A stretch of 16,428 nucleotides of DNA from Marinilabiliaceae bacterium UBA5213 (GCA_002412555.1 DHVH01000347.1:1-16428), one strand, 5' to 3'; positions 1 to 6,468 are shown, numbered from the stretch's first letter. A program made the numbers and translations. The notes: generated from the sequence alone by a model not told the origin.

Positions 1-432
1 AAATGTGGCGATGGCTTCTTCGCCGAGCAGGGGCTGCATCAGTATGCTGCGTTGCTCAATGGGCGTGTGAATTTCCTTATAAATAAAGTCGTCATCAAAG
101 CCAATCTCAGCCGCATCCTGGCGGTTGTTGCCATAAAAAACATGGGGAATGCGCGCCCAGTAAATAGCTCCCAGACACATGGGGCAGGGCTCGCAAGTGG
201 TGTAAAGGGTACAATCACTTAGATTGTAATTAGTCAAATTTTGCGACGCCTCTCTGATGGCTATAACTTCGGCATGGGCGGTGGGATCGTTGCGGTTGGT
301 CACTTGATTGGCGCCGGTGCCAACTATTTCGTTGTTGCGTACAACGACTGCCCCAAATGGGCCCCCTCCGTTTAGTATGTTTTTGTTGGCCAAATCAATG
401 GCCATGCGCATGTATTTCGTGTGATCGTGCAT
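1..432 (-). CDS. guaD: guanine deaminase (3' part missing)
   Basis: Zinc-dependent deaminase expected to convert guanine to xanthine in purine salvage, in the cytoplasm. The visible 144 residues carry the cytidine-deaminase-fold zinc site: H53-A-E55 (H53 ligand, E55 proton shuttle) and C83-P-M-C86 within CEPCPMCLGAIYWAR. The stretch DAAEIGFDDDFIYKEI (residues 106-121) matches, from memory, Bacillus subtilis GuaD closely and is not expected in tRNA adenosine deaminase TadA or in dCMP deaminase, so guanine deaminase is preferred. Family length is about 155 residues, so only a short C-terminal tail lies beyond base 1. The start ATG (430-432) has a strong AGAAGGAG ribosome binding site just upstream (437-444 on the plus strand), unusual for this phylum. 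It is transcribed divergently from the lipoprotein at 591. The main alternative is another deaminase of the same fold. Confidence 0.9.
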   Translation of the reverse strand, partial: MHDHTKYMRMAIDLANKNILNGGGPFGAVVVRNNEIVGTGANQVTNRNDPTAHAEVIAIREASQNLTNYNLSDCTLYTTCEPCPMCLGAIYWARIPHVFYGNNRQDAAEIGFDDDFIYKEIHTPIEQRSILMQPLLGEEAIATF

Positions 433-455
433 GAGACTCCTTCTATTGTAACCAT

Positions 456-463
456 CAAAGGTA
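456..463 (-). promoter_or_regulatory. guaD -7 promoter element
   Basis: Read on the minus strand this is TACCTTTG, a perfect match to the Bacteroidota -7 consensus TAnnTTTG. It would start transcription about 20 nt before the guanine deaminase ATG, just upstream of its AGAAGGAG ribosome binding site. I see no good TTG -33 element about 20 nt further upstream. Confidence 0.5.
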
Positions 464-506
464 TAAAAATTTGGCTTTTGAAGCAGTTTTTTCTTTTTTG
501 CTAACC

Positions 507-536
507 TTCTCGATTTTTTGCGTATAACTATTTTTG
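507..536 (+). promoter_or_regulatory. candidate promoter of the lipoprotein gene
   Basis: TATTTTTG at 529-536 matches TAnnTTTG. TTC at 507-509 (one mismatch from TTG) lies 19 nt upstream. Predicted transcription starts near 540, about 50 nt before the ATG at 591. This argues against any upstream start (an in-frame TTG at 534 would lie inside the promoter). Confidence 0.5.
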
Positions 537-590
537 GATGTTAAAGATAATTTTAGGGCGTTTTGCACGTTTTATAAAAAATTATTTGAT

Positions 591-1598
591 ATGAAGAAAG
601 TTGTTTATGGAATTGTGTTGTTGGTGTCTTCATTGTTTCTTTCCTGTTCAAAAGAGGAGGGTCAACCTACCGGAGGTTTGGGGTTTAACGATGGATTAGC
701 CCTTGGCGTCAACTATGGTATTGCTGCTGCTTACCCGTCGGATGTTGGTTTAGAAAATCACCCTGAAGTTTTGGCCTTCGAAGATTTTGAGGCAGGAGAG
801 GTGACCATCCCTACAGAAGATGACAGGTATAAAAAATTCGTGAAGGTGGTCGGCACTGCCCCCCGCCATGGCAAATATTGCGGAGAACATAGCTGGTCGG
901 ATGGTTACGAAGGCCCTACCTGTCGTTACCCCATTCCCGAGCGGGCGCATGAAGGGGAGCGTCCGGCTTACTTTGTGCGCATGTACATTAAGCATACTGA
1001 AAGTTTCCACCCTTACTACAAGGCATCAGCCCCTGCGAGTGGAGATTACCGGAGTGTTGGCGTGAAGGGCTTTGGTATTGCCAATGAAAGCGTAGCACCA
1101 GCTTCTGAAATTCCCGACGGTACCAATTGGTACAATGCCCAGGTGCAGTTTGTGGGCTGGGGTCCTTCGGTTAAGCCTCAGTCCAATAATAAATTCTTAT
1201 GGGTGGGACATTTGTACAGTTACAATGCTTATGCCAATGAGGCCAGAGCCATGGTGGGTGAAAAGTTGAAGGTGAGTGAGTCCTCCAATGGAGAACCTGC
1301 TTATCGCTTTTCAGCCTATGCCGAACCTTTTACTTATCTGAGTTTTGACCGCTGGTATTGTTTTGAAATCGGCTTGTATCTGAATACCCCGGGTCAGCAC
1401 GATGGAGAAGCCCGGTTTTGGATTGACGGCGTACTACAATCACGTACCGTAAACATGCGCTTCCGTGATGTAGAGGAGCTGTTACCCATGTACGTGCATC
1501 TGAATATGCACCGTACTACCCCCTACTTTGCCCATACCATGAAACGCTATGTGGATAATATTGTCATTGCCCGAGAATATATCGGTCCCATGAAATAG
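591..1598 (+). CDS. surface lipoprotein, polysaccharide-lyase-14-like fold
   Basis: Predicted lipoprotein of 335 residues starting at ATG 591. Residues 1-18 are a type II signal peptide (MKK, hydrophobic core, LFLS) and C19 would be lipidated. The residues after it, S-K-E-E, fit the K-(D/E)2 lipoprotein export signal described in Capnocytophaga, so the mature protein is probably on the outer face of the outer membrane. The rest is rich in aromatic and beta-prone segments. Near the C-terminus FDRWYCFEIGLYLNTPG (252-268), followed by DGEARFWIDG (271-280), resembles the concanavalin-type jelly-roll motif of PL14/PL20-like polysaccharide lyases ('W...v.lNTPG..DG...vWiDG'). I recognise the fold pattern but not a substrate, and catalytic activity is unproven; it may only bind a polysaccharide. 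It has its own promoter and is not in an operon with rplM. Confidence 0.6.
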   Translation: MKKVVYGIVLLVSSLFLSCSKEEGQPTGGLGFNDGLALGVNYGIAAAYPSDVGLENHPEVLAFEDFEAGEVTIPTEDDRYKKFVKVVGTAPRHGKYCGEHSWSDGYEGPTCRYPIPERAHEGERPAYFVRMYIKHTESFHPYYKASAPASGDYRSVGVKGFGIANESVAPASEIPDGTNWYNAQVQFVGWGPSVKPQSNNKFLWVGHLYSYNAYANEARAMVGEKLKVSESSNGEPAYRFSAYAEPFTYLSFDRWYCFEIGLYLNTPGQHDGEARFWIDGVLQSRTVNMRFRDVEELLPMYVHLNMHRTTPYFAHTMKRYVDNIVIAREYIGPMK

Positions 1599-1623
1599 TT
1601 GACAGAAAAACTTTGCTAATGCA

Positions 1624-1654
1624 TTGGTAGTTACAAAAAAATCGCGTACTTTTG
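1624..1654 (+). promoter_or_regulatory. rplM operon promoter
   Basis: TTG at 1624-1626, a 20-nt spacer, then TACTTTTG at 1647-1654: a full match to the Bacteroidota TTG-N19-21-TAnnTTTG consensus. Predicted transcription starts near 1658, giving a leader of about 160 nt ahead of rplM. Confidence 0.8.
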
Positions 1655-1657
1655 CGG

Positions 1658-1816
1658 CCGATTATTATCCGAAAAATAGGTGTATTTTATTGGGATCAGG
1701 TCATTGTTCACCGCCTTAGTAGTCACGCCCGTCTGCTGAGGTGCCCGCCTGGCGCCGATTGTACACCGGCAAATTGTTTTAATTAATGTAGGTCTCATTT
1801 AAATTGAAGAAAGACT
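1658..1816 (+). ncRNA. structured rplM leader, candidate L13 autoregulatory RNA
   Basis: Untranslated leader between the predicted start site and the rplM GTG. Two helices are visible. In the first, CAC (1709-1711) and CTTAG (1715-1719), split by a CGC bulge, pair with CTGAG-GTG (1736-1743), one pair being G-U. In the second, GCCG (1754-1757) pairs with CGGC (1767-1770). The GC-rich block 1709-1770 stands out in an AT-rich intergenic region. Ribosomal-protein leaders upstream of L13 have been described in Bacteroidia (from memory); whether this is one needs a covariance-model match. The likely role is feedback control of L13/S9 synthesis. Confidence 0.5.
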
Positions 1817-2272
1817 GTGGATACTTTAAGTTACAAGACCAATTCAGCTACGCCTGCAACTATTCAAAAAGAATGGTTGGTAGTAGATGCTACTGACAAA
1901 GTGTTGGGTAGGCTGGGTTCGGAAGTGGCGAAGCTCCTAAGAGGGAAGCACAAGCCCAATTACACACCCAACTTGGATTGTGGTGATAATGTAATTATTA
2001 TCAATGCCGATAAAGTAAGATTGACCGGCAAGAAGTGGGATGACAGGGTATTCTTTTACCATAGCGGTTACCCCGGCGGACAAAGAGAAGTAACACCAGC
2101 CATGCTTTTTGCAAAAAGCCCTGAGCGTCTGGTAGAACGTACTGTAAAAGGTATGTTGCCCAAAACTAAATTGGGTAGCGAACTCTTTAGAAACCTATTT
2201 GTGTATGCAGGCCCTGAGCACAAGCAGGAAGCTCAAAAGCCCAGGGTTATTGATTTAAACACCATTAAATAA
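1817..2272 (+). CDS. rplM: 50S ribosomal protein L13
   Basis: Large-subunit protein that binds 23S rRNA early in assembly. At 151 residues it is normal for Bacteroidota L13, which begin MDTLSYKT as here. Recognisable blocks are KEWLVVDATDKVLGRL (19-34), the KLLRGKHKPN segment, CGDNVIIINADKVRLTG, YPGGQRE and VKGMLPK, and the C-terminal NLFVYAGPEHKQEAQKP. The start is GTG (1817-1819), chosen because the family N-terminus begins there; only A-rich sequence precedes it. rpsI follows after 5 nt, so the two are co-transcribed and probably translationally coupled. Expression is probably controlled through the structured leader upstream. Confidence 0.97.
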   Translation: MDTLSYKTNSATPATIQKEWLVVDATDKVLGRLGSEVAKLLRGKHKPNYTPNLDCGDNVIIINADKVRLTGKKWDDRVFFYHSGYPGGQREVTPAMLFAKSPERLVERTVKGMLPKTKLGSELFRNLFVYAGPEHKQEAQKPRVIDLNTIK

Positions 2273-2277
2273 TCGTT

Positions 2278-2664
2278 ATGGAAGTAATTAATGCCATTGG
2301 AAGAAGAAAGGCTGCCGTTGCCCGTATTTATCTAAGCGAAGGAAAAGGGCAAATCACTATTAATAAAAGAGCGTTGGAAGTTTATTTCCCTGCTGCTACT
2401 TTGCAGTATGTGGTTAAACAACCGCTTGAATTGTTAAAAGTGGCCGGCAACTACGACATTAAAGCAAATCTTGACGGAGGTGGTATCAAAGGACAAGCCG
2501 AGGCTTTGCGTCTGGCCATTTCCCGTGCACTGGTAAAAATTAATGCGGACGATAAATCAGCTTTGCGTCAAAGCGGTTTCATGACTCGTGATTCACGGGT
2601 GGTTGAAAGGAAGAAGCCGGGTCGTCCAAAAGCTCGGAAGAGATTCCAGTTCAGCAAGCGTTAA
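2278..2664 (+). CDS. rpsI: 30S ribosomal protein S9
   Basis: Small-subunit head protein whose C-terminal tail reaches the P-site tRNA anticodon. At 128 residues it is standard length. It starts MEVINAIGRRKAAVARIYL, contains the GGGIKGQAEALRLAISRAL helix region, and ends with the basic tail KKPGRPKARKRFQFSKR, including the terminal S-K-R that contacts tRNA. It follows rplM by 5 nt, the conserved L13-S9 pair. No unusual feature is seen. Confidence 0.97.
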   Translation: MEVINAIGRRKAAVARIYLSEGKGQITINKRALEVYFPAATLQYVVKQPLELLKVAGNYDIKANLDGGGIKGQAEALRLAISRALVKINADDKSALRQSGFMTRDSRVVERKKPGRPKARKRFQFSKR

Positions 2665-2681
2665 TAATACAGCTCAGGTGC

Positions 2682-2696
2682 GTTTAGTATCTAAAC
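2682..2696 (+). promoter_or_regulatory. small hairpin in rpsI-rpsB spacer
   Basis: GTTTAG (2682-2687) and CTAAAC (2691-2696) form a perfect 6-bp stem with a 3-nt TAT loop in the 107-nt spacer before rpsB. It has no U tract, so it is not a terminator; it could be part of an S2-responsive leader. No promoter consensus is seen in the spacer, so rpsB is probably read through from rplM. Confidence 0.3.
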
Positions 2697-2771
2697 CGAT
2701 AAGATTTCTGCAGAGGAACTACTTATGGGTTGCCTGAAAAAAAGAATGTAAACGACTTTAAAAAACAAACA

Positions 2772-3626
2772 ATGCCAAAATTAGAATTTCAACAGTTGCT
2801 TGATGCCGGAGTACACTTCGGTCACCTCAGAAGAAAGTGGAACCCGGCGATGGCTCCCTATATTTTTATGGAGCGTAACGGCATCCATATTATAGACCTG
2901 CATAAGACTGCTGTAAAAGCCGACGAGGCTGCCGCAGCGTTAAAACAAATTGCCAAATCAGGACGGAAAATATTATTTGTAGCTACTAAAAAGCAGGCCA
3001 AAGACATTATTGCCGACAAAGTAGGGTCAGTGAACATGCCTTATGTTGTTGAGCGTTGGCCTGGTGGTATGCTTACCAACTTCCCAACCATTCGTAAAGC
3101 GGTAAAAAAGATGGGCTCTATCGACCGTATGATGGGTGAGCAAAGTTGGATCAGTCTTTCAAAAAGAGAAAAATTACAGATTGCACGTCAGCGTGCTAAA
3201 ATGGAAAAGACCCTTGGTAGTATTGCCGATCTTAACAGATTGCCAGCAGCGATGTTTGTAATTGATGTTATGAAAGAGCACATTGCTGTTAAAGAGGCCA
3301 TCCGTTTGAACATTCCGGTATTTGCCATGGTGGATACCAATTCAGATCCTCGCAATATTGACTTTGTGATCCCAGCTAACGACGATGCTTCTAAATCAAT
3401 TGAAGTGATTGTTGGTGCAATGACTGATGCTATTAAAGAAGGATTGTCTGAGCGTAAAGCCGACAAGGACACGGATGCTTCAGCCAAAGACAAAAATGGT
3501 CCAGCCAAAGCCAAAAAAGGTGAAGGACGTGCCCGCGTTAAAGCCCGCAAAGAAGAGGATGATGTTGAGGAAGAAGAAGTAGAAGGAGCGATTAACGAAG
3601 TGGAAGACTCTGCCTCAGACGAGTAG
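2772..3626 (+). CDS. rpsB: 30S ribosomal protein S2
   Basis: Small-subunit protein at the head-body junction, needed for S1 binding and translation initiation. From ATG 2772 the protein has 284 residues and opens MPKLEFQQLLDAGVHFGHLRRKWNP, the family N-terminus. An in-frame TTG at 2730 would add 14 atypical residues and is rejected. Other S2 blocks are NGIHIIDLHKT, ILFVATKKQAKDII, ERWPGGMLTNF, RLPAAMFVIDV and IPVFAMVDTNSDP. After the globular domain, residues from about 225 form a low-complexity charged tail (K/A/D-rich, then an E/D stretch), common in Bacteroidota S2. tsf follows 108 nt downstream across a strong hairpin. Confidence 0.96.
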   Translation: MPKLEFQQLLDAGVHFGHLRRKWNPAMAPYIFMERNGIHIIDLHKTAVKADEAAAALKQIAKSGRKILFVATKKQAKDIIADKVGSVNMPYVVERWPGGMLTNFPTIRKAVKKMGSIDRMMGEQSWISLSKREKLQIARQRAKMEKTLGSIADLNRLPAAMFVIDVMKEHIAVKEAIRLNIPVFAMVDTNSDPRNIDFVIPANDDASKSIEVIVGAMTDAIKEGLSERKADKDTDASAKDKNGPAKAKKGEGRARVKARKEEDDVEEEEVEGAINEVEDSASDE

Positions 3627-3676
3627 GGAGTAGTTGTTTGATAATACTTTGTTTATTAACCTTATTTAAAACAACA

Positions 3677-3714
3677 ATTTGGGGAATATGATTCATCATT
3701 TCCCCAAATGTTTT
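3677..3714 (+). terminator. rpsB-tsf intergenic hairpin (attenuator-like)
   Basis: ATTTGGGGAA (3677-3686) and TTCCCCAAAT (3700-3709) form a perfect 10-bp stem around a 13-nt loop, followed by GTTTTATAT. It looks like a weak intrinsic terminator placed only about 20 nt before the tsf start, so it could trim tsf expression relative to S2 or mark an mRNA 3' end. Confidence 0.55.
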
Positions 3715-3734
3715 ATATCTAAAAAGAAAAAATT

Positions 3735-4562
3735 ATGGCTATATCTGCTGCTGACGTAAGTAAACTAAGAAAAACAACCGGTGCCGGGATGATGGACTGT
3801 AAAAACGCCCTTAACGAAGCCGATGGTGATTTTGATAAAGCAATTGATATCATTCGCAAGAAAGGTCAGGCCATTGCTAATAAGCGTGCCGATCGTGATG
3901 CTACTGAAGGTGTAGTGCTTTCAAATGTATCTGCCGATGGAAAAAAAGGTGCACTTATGGTTTTGAATTGCGAGACCGACTTTGTGGCAAAAAACGAAAG
4001 TTTTATTGCTTTGGCCGAGTCGATCTTAAATTTAGCACTAAAAAGCGATGCCAAATCTGCTGACGATCTGAAGGAGCTTCAATTGAATGGTGTGGCTGTT
4101 AAGGATGTGATCATCGAGCAAATTGGTGTTATCGGCGAGAAGCTGGATATACCTTATTTTGATGTGGTAAACGCTGAAACTGTTGTGGCATATATTCATC
4201 CGGGTAACAAACTGGCCACTTTGGTTGGTTTAAATCAGCCTGGTGTGGACGTTCAAATTGGTCGCGATGTGGCCATGCAGGTAGCTGCTATGAACCCTGT
4301 TTCTGTTGACCGTGATTCTGTTCCACAGGAGGTGATTGACAAAGAGTTGGAAATCGCCAAAGAAGTGACCCGTCAGGAAGGTAAACCTGAAGACATGGTA
4401 GAGAAAATCGCCATGGGTCGTTTGACCAAATTCTTCAAGGAAAGCACCCTCTTGGACCAGGTTTTCGTTAAAGACGGAAAAATCAGCATTCGTGAACACT
4501 TGCAAAACACCAACAAAGCGCTTACCGTTACTGAATTCAAGCGTTACTCACTGAACAACTAA
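3735..4562 (+). CDS. tsf: translation elongation factor Ts
   Basis: Guanine-nucleotide exchange factor that releases GDP from EF-Tu. 275 residues, a normal length. The N-terminal UBA-like domain (residues about 5-45) reads VSKLRKTTGAGMMDCKNAL, the EF-Tu-binding signature. It is followed by NCETDFVAKNE (78-88), with T81-D82-F83 as the core that inserts near the EF-Tu magnesium site. The later part (EVTRQEGKPEDMVEKIAMGRLTKFFKESTLLDQ) is the second core subdomain. The ATG at 3735 follows an A-rich stretch instead of a Shine-Dalgarno. It lies downstream of rpsB, the near-universal pairing, and is closed by a terminator at 4593-4624. Confidence 0.97.
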   Translation: MAISAADVSKLRKTTGAGMMDCKNALNEADGDFDKAIDIIRKKGQAIANKRADRDATEGVVLSNVSADGKKGALMVLNCETDFVAKNESFIALAESILNLALKSDAKSADDLKELQLNGVAVKDVIIEQIGVIGEKLDIPYFDVVNAETVVAYIHPGNKLATLVGLNQPGVDVQIGRDVAMQVAAMNPVSVDRDSVPQEVIDKELEIAKEVTRQEGKPEDMVEKIAMGRLTKFFKESTLLDQVFVKDGKISIREHLQNTNKALTVTEFKRYSLNN

Positions 4563-4592
4563 TAGTATAATACCTTCGGGTGTTAAAATATC

Positions 4593-4624
4593 AAAGAGGC
4601 TGCCTTTACGGGTGGCCTCTTTTT
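4593..4624 (+). terminator. intrinsic terminator after tsf
   Basis: AAAGAGGC (4593-4600) pairs with GCCTCTTT (4615-4622). The stem extends inward through two wobble pairs and CC/GG to a 6-nt loop, and the 3' side runs into TTTTT. It ends the ribosomal-protein operon 30 nt after the tsf stop. Confidence 0.85.
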
Positions 4625-4642
4625 GGCTGAATCCGAACCAAA

Positions 4643-4807
4643 TCATGCATTCCAACCGGCTTTAAAACCTTCAATGATATCAGGCAGATTATTATACAAA
4701 TAAATGATGGCAGCAATGACTAAAAATGCAGTTAAATACCCAACCGTTCGTTTTAATTTTTTATTCTCCTTCAAAAGAGATTCCCAATTCTCATTATTTT
4801 CCTTCAT
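4643..4807 (-). CDS. 54-residue single-span membrane microprotein
   Basis: Complete small reading frame from ATG (4805-4807) to TGA (4643-4645). Translation begins MKENNENWESLLKENKKLKR: a charged, coiled-coil-prone N-terminal segment. Then TVGYLTAFLVIAAIIYLY (21-38) makes one hydrophobic membrane span, and NNLPDIIEGFKAGWNA is a short C-terminal tail. The alternation of a KE-rich amphipathic helix, a clean transmembrane helix and a soluble tail is protein-like and unlikely by chance in an intergenic gap. By the positive-inside rule the KENKKLKR side should be cytoplasmic. It stands alone on the minus strand between the tsf terminator and the pyrH promoter. I do not recognise the family and assign no function. 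Confidence 0.6.
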   Translation of the reverse strand: MKENNENWESLLKENKKLKRTVGYLTAFLVIAAIIYLYNNLPDIIEGFKAGWNA

Positions 4808-4854
4808 AGATGCAGTGACATAGTTAGTAAAACTAATTTACCCCTTACAATATG

Positions 4855-4883
4855 CGAAAATAGCAATTTATATTCTACACCAA
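4855..4883 (-). promoter_or_regulatory. possible promoter of the microprotein gene
   Basis: On the minus strand TTG (plus-strand CAA at 4881-4883), an 18-nt spacer, then TATTTTCG (4855-4862), one mismatch from TAnnTTTG. It would start transcription about 45 nt before the 54-codon frame. Suggestive only. Confidence 0.35.
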
Positions 4884-4963
4884 GATGGTCATCATTTTAA
4901 ATTTTCAACATGGATTTTGCACCGATTACATATCGGCACATGCGGTGAAAGTTAAGTTCTGAT

Positions 4964-4991
4964 TATTTTTGGAAAAAATGCCTTATTTTTG
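4964..4991 (+). promoter_or_regulatory. pyrH promoter, two -7 elements in tandem
   Basis: TATTTTTG occurs twice, at 4964-4971 and 4984-4991, exactly 20 nt apart; both match TAnnTTTG. The second would start transcription about 30 nt before the pyrH ATG. Neither has an exact TTG about 20 nt upstream. Confidence 0.5.
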
Positions 4992-5023
4992 AAGCTCAAT
5001 AATGAAATCAAAAAAAACCAATC

Positions 5024-5731
5024 ATGCAATACAAAAGGATACTCTTAAAGTTGAGCGGGGAGTCGCTCATGGGCGAACAAGGCTATGGCATTGATGCCAA
5101 TCGTTTGAATGATTATGCTGAGCAGATCTGTGAAATAGCTGCGCTGGGTGTCCAGATAGGGATAGTAATAGGTGGAGGAAATATTTTTAGAGGATTGAGT
5201 GGTGCCTCCAAAGGATTTGATCGTTATAAAGGCGACCAAATGGGCATGCTGGCTACGGTGATTAACGGACTGGCACTGGCATCGGCGCTTAATGCCATGG
5301 GCACAAAATCGAGGGTGTTGACGGCCATTCGGATGGAGCCGGTGGGTGAGTACTACTCCAAGCCTATAGCCATTGAGGCGCTGAACAATGGGGAGGTGGT
5401 TATTTTGGCTGCGGGCACCGGCAATCCTTATTTTACAACTGATACAGGTTCATCCTTGCGAGGTATTGAAATTGAGGCCGAAGTGATGCTGAAAGGTACC
5501 CGTGTGGATGGGGTTTATACCGCCGATCCCGAAAAGGATCCCAATGCTGTGAAGTATGACAGCATATCGTTCGATGAAATTTACGACAAAGGGCTCAAGG
5601 TAATGGATTTGACGGCTACTACCATGTGTAAAGAAAATAACTTGCCCGTATTGGTGTTTAATATGGATGTGAAGGGCAATCTTAAGAAGGTGCTATCCGG
5701 TGAGAAGATCGGGACACTGGTGCATCCCTGA
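5024..5731 (+). CDS. pyrH: UMP kinase
   Basis: Bacterial hexameric UMP kinase (amino-acid kinase fold) that phosphorylates UMP to UDP with ATP in pyrimidine nucleotide synthesis; cytoplasmic. 235 residues, full length. Motifs seen: KLSGES (9-14) and GGGNIFRG (50-57) of the phosphate-binding loops, GDQMGM (70-75) involved in UMP/GTP-site structure, GTGNPYFTTDT (131-141) binding UMP, and KGTRVDGVYTADP (157-169) of the ATP site. It has its own promoter, and the next gene converges on it, ending 24 nt away with no obvious terminator between. The frr gene that often follows pyrH is absent here. Confidence 0.96.
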   Translation: MQYKRILLKLSGESLMGEQGYGIDANRLNDYAEQICEIAALGVQIGIVIGGGNIFRGLSGASKGFDRYKGDQMGMLATVINGLALASALNAMGTKSRVLTAIRMEPVGEYYSKPIAIEALNNGEVVILAAGTGNPYFTTDTGSSLRGIEIEAEVMLKGTRVDGVYTADPEKDPNAVKYDSISFDEIYDKGLKVMDLTATTMCKENNLPVLVFNMDVKGNLKKVLSGEKIGTLVHP

Positions 5732-5755
5732 TTGCCTAATTTAACAGCAGGTGTT

Positions 5756-6184
5756 TTAGGCTAACTGCTTACTTCCCCTGATGATGTCCCGCACATCAGA
5801 GACGATCATCAACGCCTCTTCGCGAATAGCGTTAGGTGGGTTGATGTTGCGCAGCTGAAGGCTGCGTAACCATCCGGCCACCTCGTCGTCGCGCATGGTG
5901 TAAAGTACCTCGCGAAAACTCTCTATCTGTTGAGGGGTGTATTCATTGGAGGATATGGCGCGGTACTGATCCAGTTCTTCATCCTGATAATAGATGATCT
6001 CATCGCTGGACGAGAGTAGCGTCTCTTTATCACACACTTCATGGGCGCCACAGCAGTCCGCGTCTGCAACAGTTTCAGCTGCGGCAACGGCTTCGCCCTG
6101 GACGGCTTTTTTGCTGCCAAAAAATTGGCTGCCCAAATAAGTCAGAACCAATGCCGCAACGATGCTTATAAGAATTATCCACAT
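5756..6184 (-). CDS. membrane-anchored protein with CCGxHxxC motif, unknown function
   Basis: 142 residues from ATG 6184. Residues 1-18 form a hydrophobic N-terminal anchor (MWIILISIVAALVLTYLG) with SKK just after it, so the rest is probably cytoplasmic. An Ala/Glu linker leads to C44-C45-G-A-H48-E-V-C51, then an acidic segment (SSSDEIIYYQDEELDQY) and a helical C-terminal domain (ESFREVLYTMRDDEVAGWLRSLQLR, then an REEALMIVSDVRDIIRG helix). From memory, short Bacteroidota proteins share CCG-HE-C-K/R-D/E and YYxDEELD, so this is a conserved but uncharacterised family. The Cys/His cluster could bind a metal or form disulfides. Its promoter element sits 4 nt before the ATG, suggesting a leaderless mRNA. 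Confidence 0.75.
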   Translation of the reverse strand: MWIILISIVAALVLTYLGSQFFGSKKAVQGEAVAAAETVADADCCGAHEVCDKETLLSSSDEIIYYQDEELDQYRAISSNEYTPQQIESFREVLYTMRDDEVAGWLRSLQLRNINPPNAIREEALMIVSDVRDIIRGSKQLA

Positions 6185-6188
6185 GCCA

Positions 6189-6196
6189 CAAAGGTA
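6189..6196 (-). promoter_or_regulatory. -7 element abutting the ATG of the CCGxHxxC gene
   Basis: Minus-strand TACCTTTG, a perfect TAnnTTTG, ends 4 nt before the ATG at 6182-6184. In Bacteroidota this element is centred near -7, so transcription would begin at or within 1-2 nt of the start codon. No TTG is seen about 20 nt upstream. Confidence 0.45.
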
Positions 6197-6284
6197 TAAC
6201 AGATTCTTGACTTGCAGGGATTTATCACGTTAAAAATCCCAAATTCAAAGAGGTGGGAAAGTAATTAGGTCATTAGGTTGGGAG

Positions 6285-6350
6285 GCGAAGCGTAGCGTTT
6301 CCGATAAATCGGAACTGCGCCTGCGGCTTGAGGTCCCGCGAAGCGGGATC
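6285..6350. repeat. palindromic repeat, copy 1
   Basis: GC-rich block in AT-rich surroundings. It contains TTCCGAT-AA-ATCGGAA (6299-6314), a perfect 7-bp inverted repeat, then CTGCGCCTGCGG, then TCCCGC-GAA-GCGGGA (6334-6348), a second perfect 6-bp stem. The TTCCGA..TCGGAACT(G/C)CGC core recurs at 7062-7082. Probably an intergenic REP-like or MITE-derived element. Confidence 0.5.
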
Positions 6351-6438
6351 AATAGGTTGTTAAGTGAAAATAATTTGGTAATTGGAAAGTTAATGAAATG
6401 AACTCCATTGATCTTTGATTGGCGGATAAAACATTTGT

Positions 6439-6468
6439 TTGCTTACTACTAAAAACACACTATTTTTG
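6439..6468 (+). promoter_or_regulatory. promoter of the 124-aa conserved gene
   Basis: TTG at 6439-6441, a 19-nt spacer, TATTTTTG at 6461-6468: full Bacteroidota consensus. Transcription would start near 6472, leaving a leader of about 90 nt before ATG 6563 and excluding any start at 6473. Confidence 0.75.

Noticed and set aside
534..590. In-frame TTG start giving a 19-residue longer lipoprotein.
   Set aside because: It lies within the TAnnTTTG promoter element and would bury the lipoprotein signal peptide; ATG 591 gives a normal signal peptide.
2730..2771. In-frame TTG start adding 14 residues to ribosomal protein S2.
   Set aside because: The family N-terminus begins MPKLEFQQLL at ATG 2772.
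3188..3550. 120-codon open frame opposite rpsB, and similar long frames opposite tsf, pyrH and GT117.
   Set aside because: They are antisense shadows of well-recognised genes with no family features.
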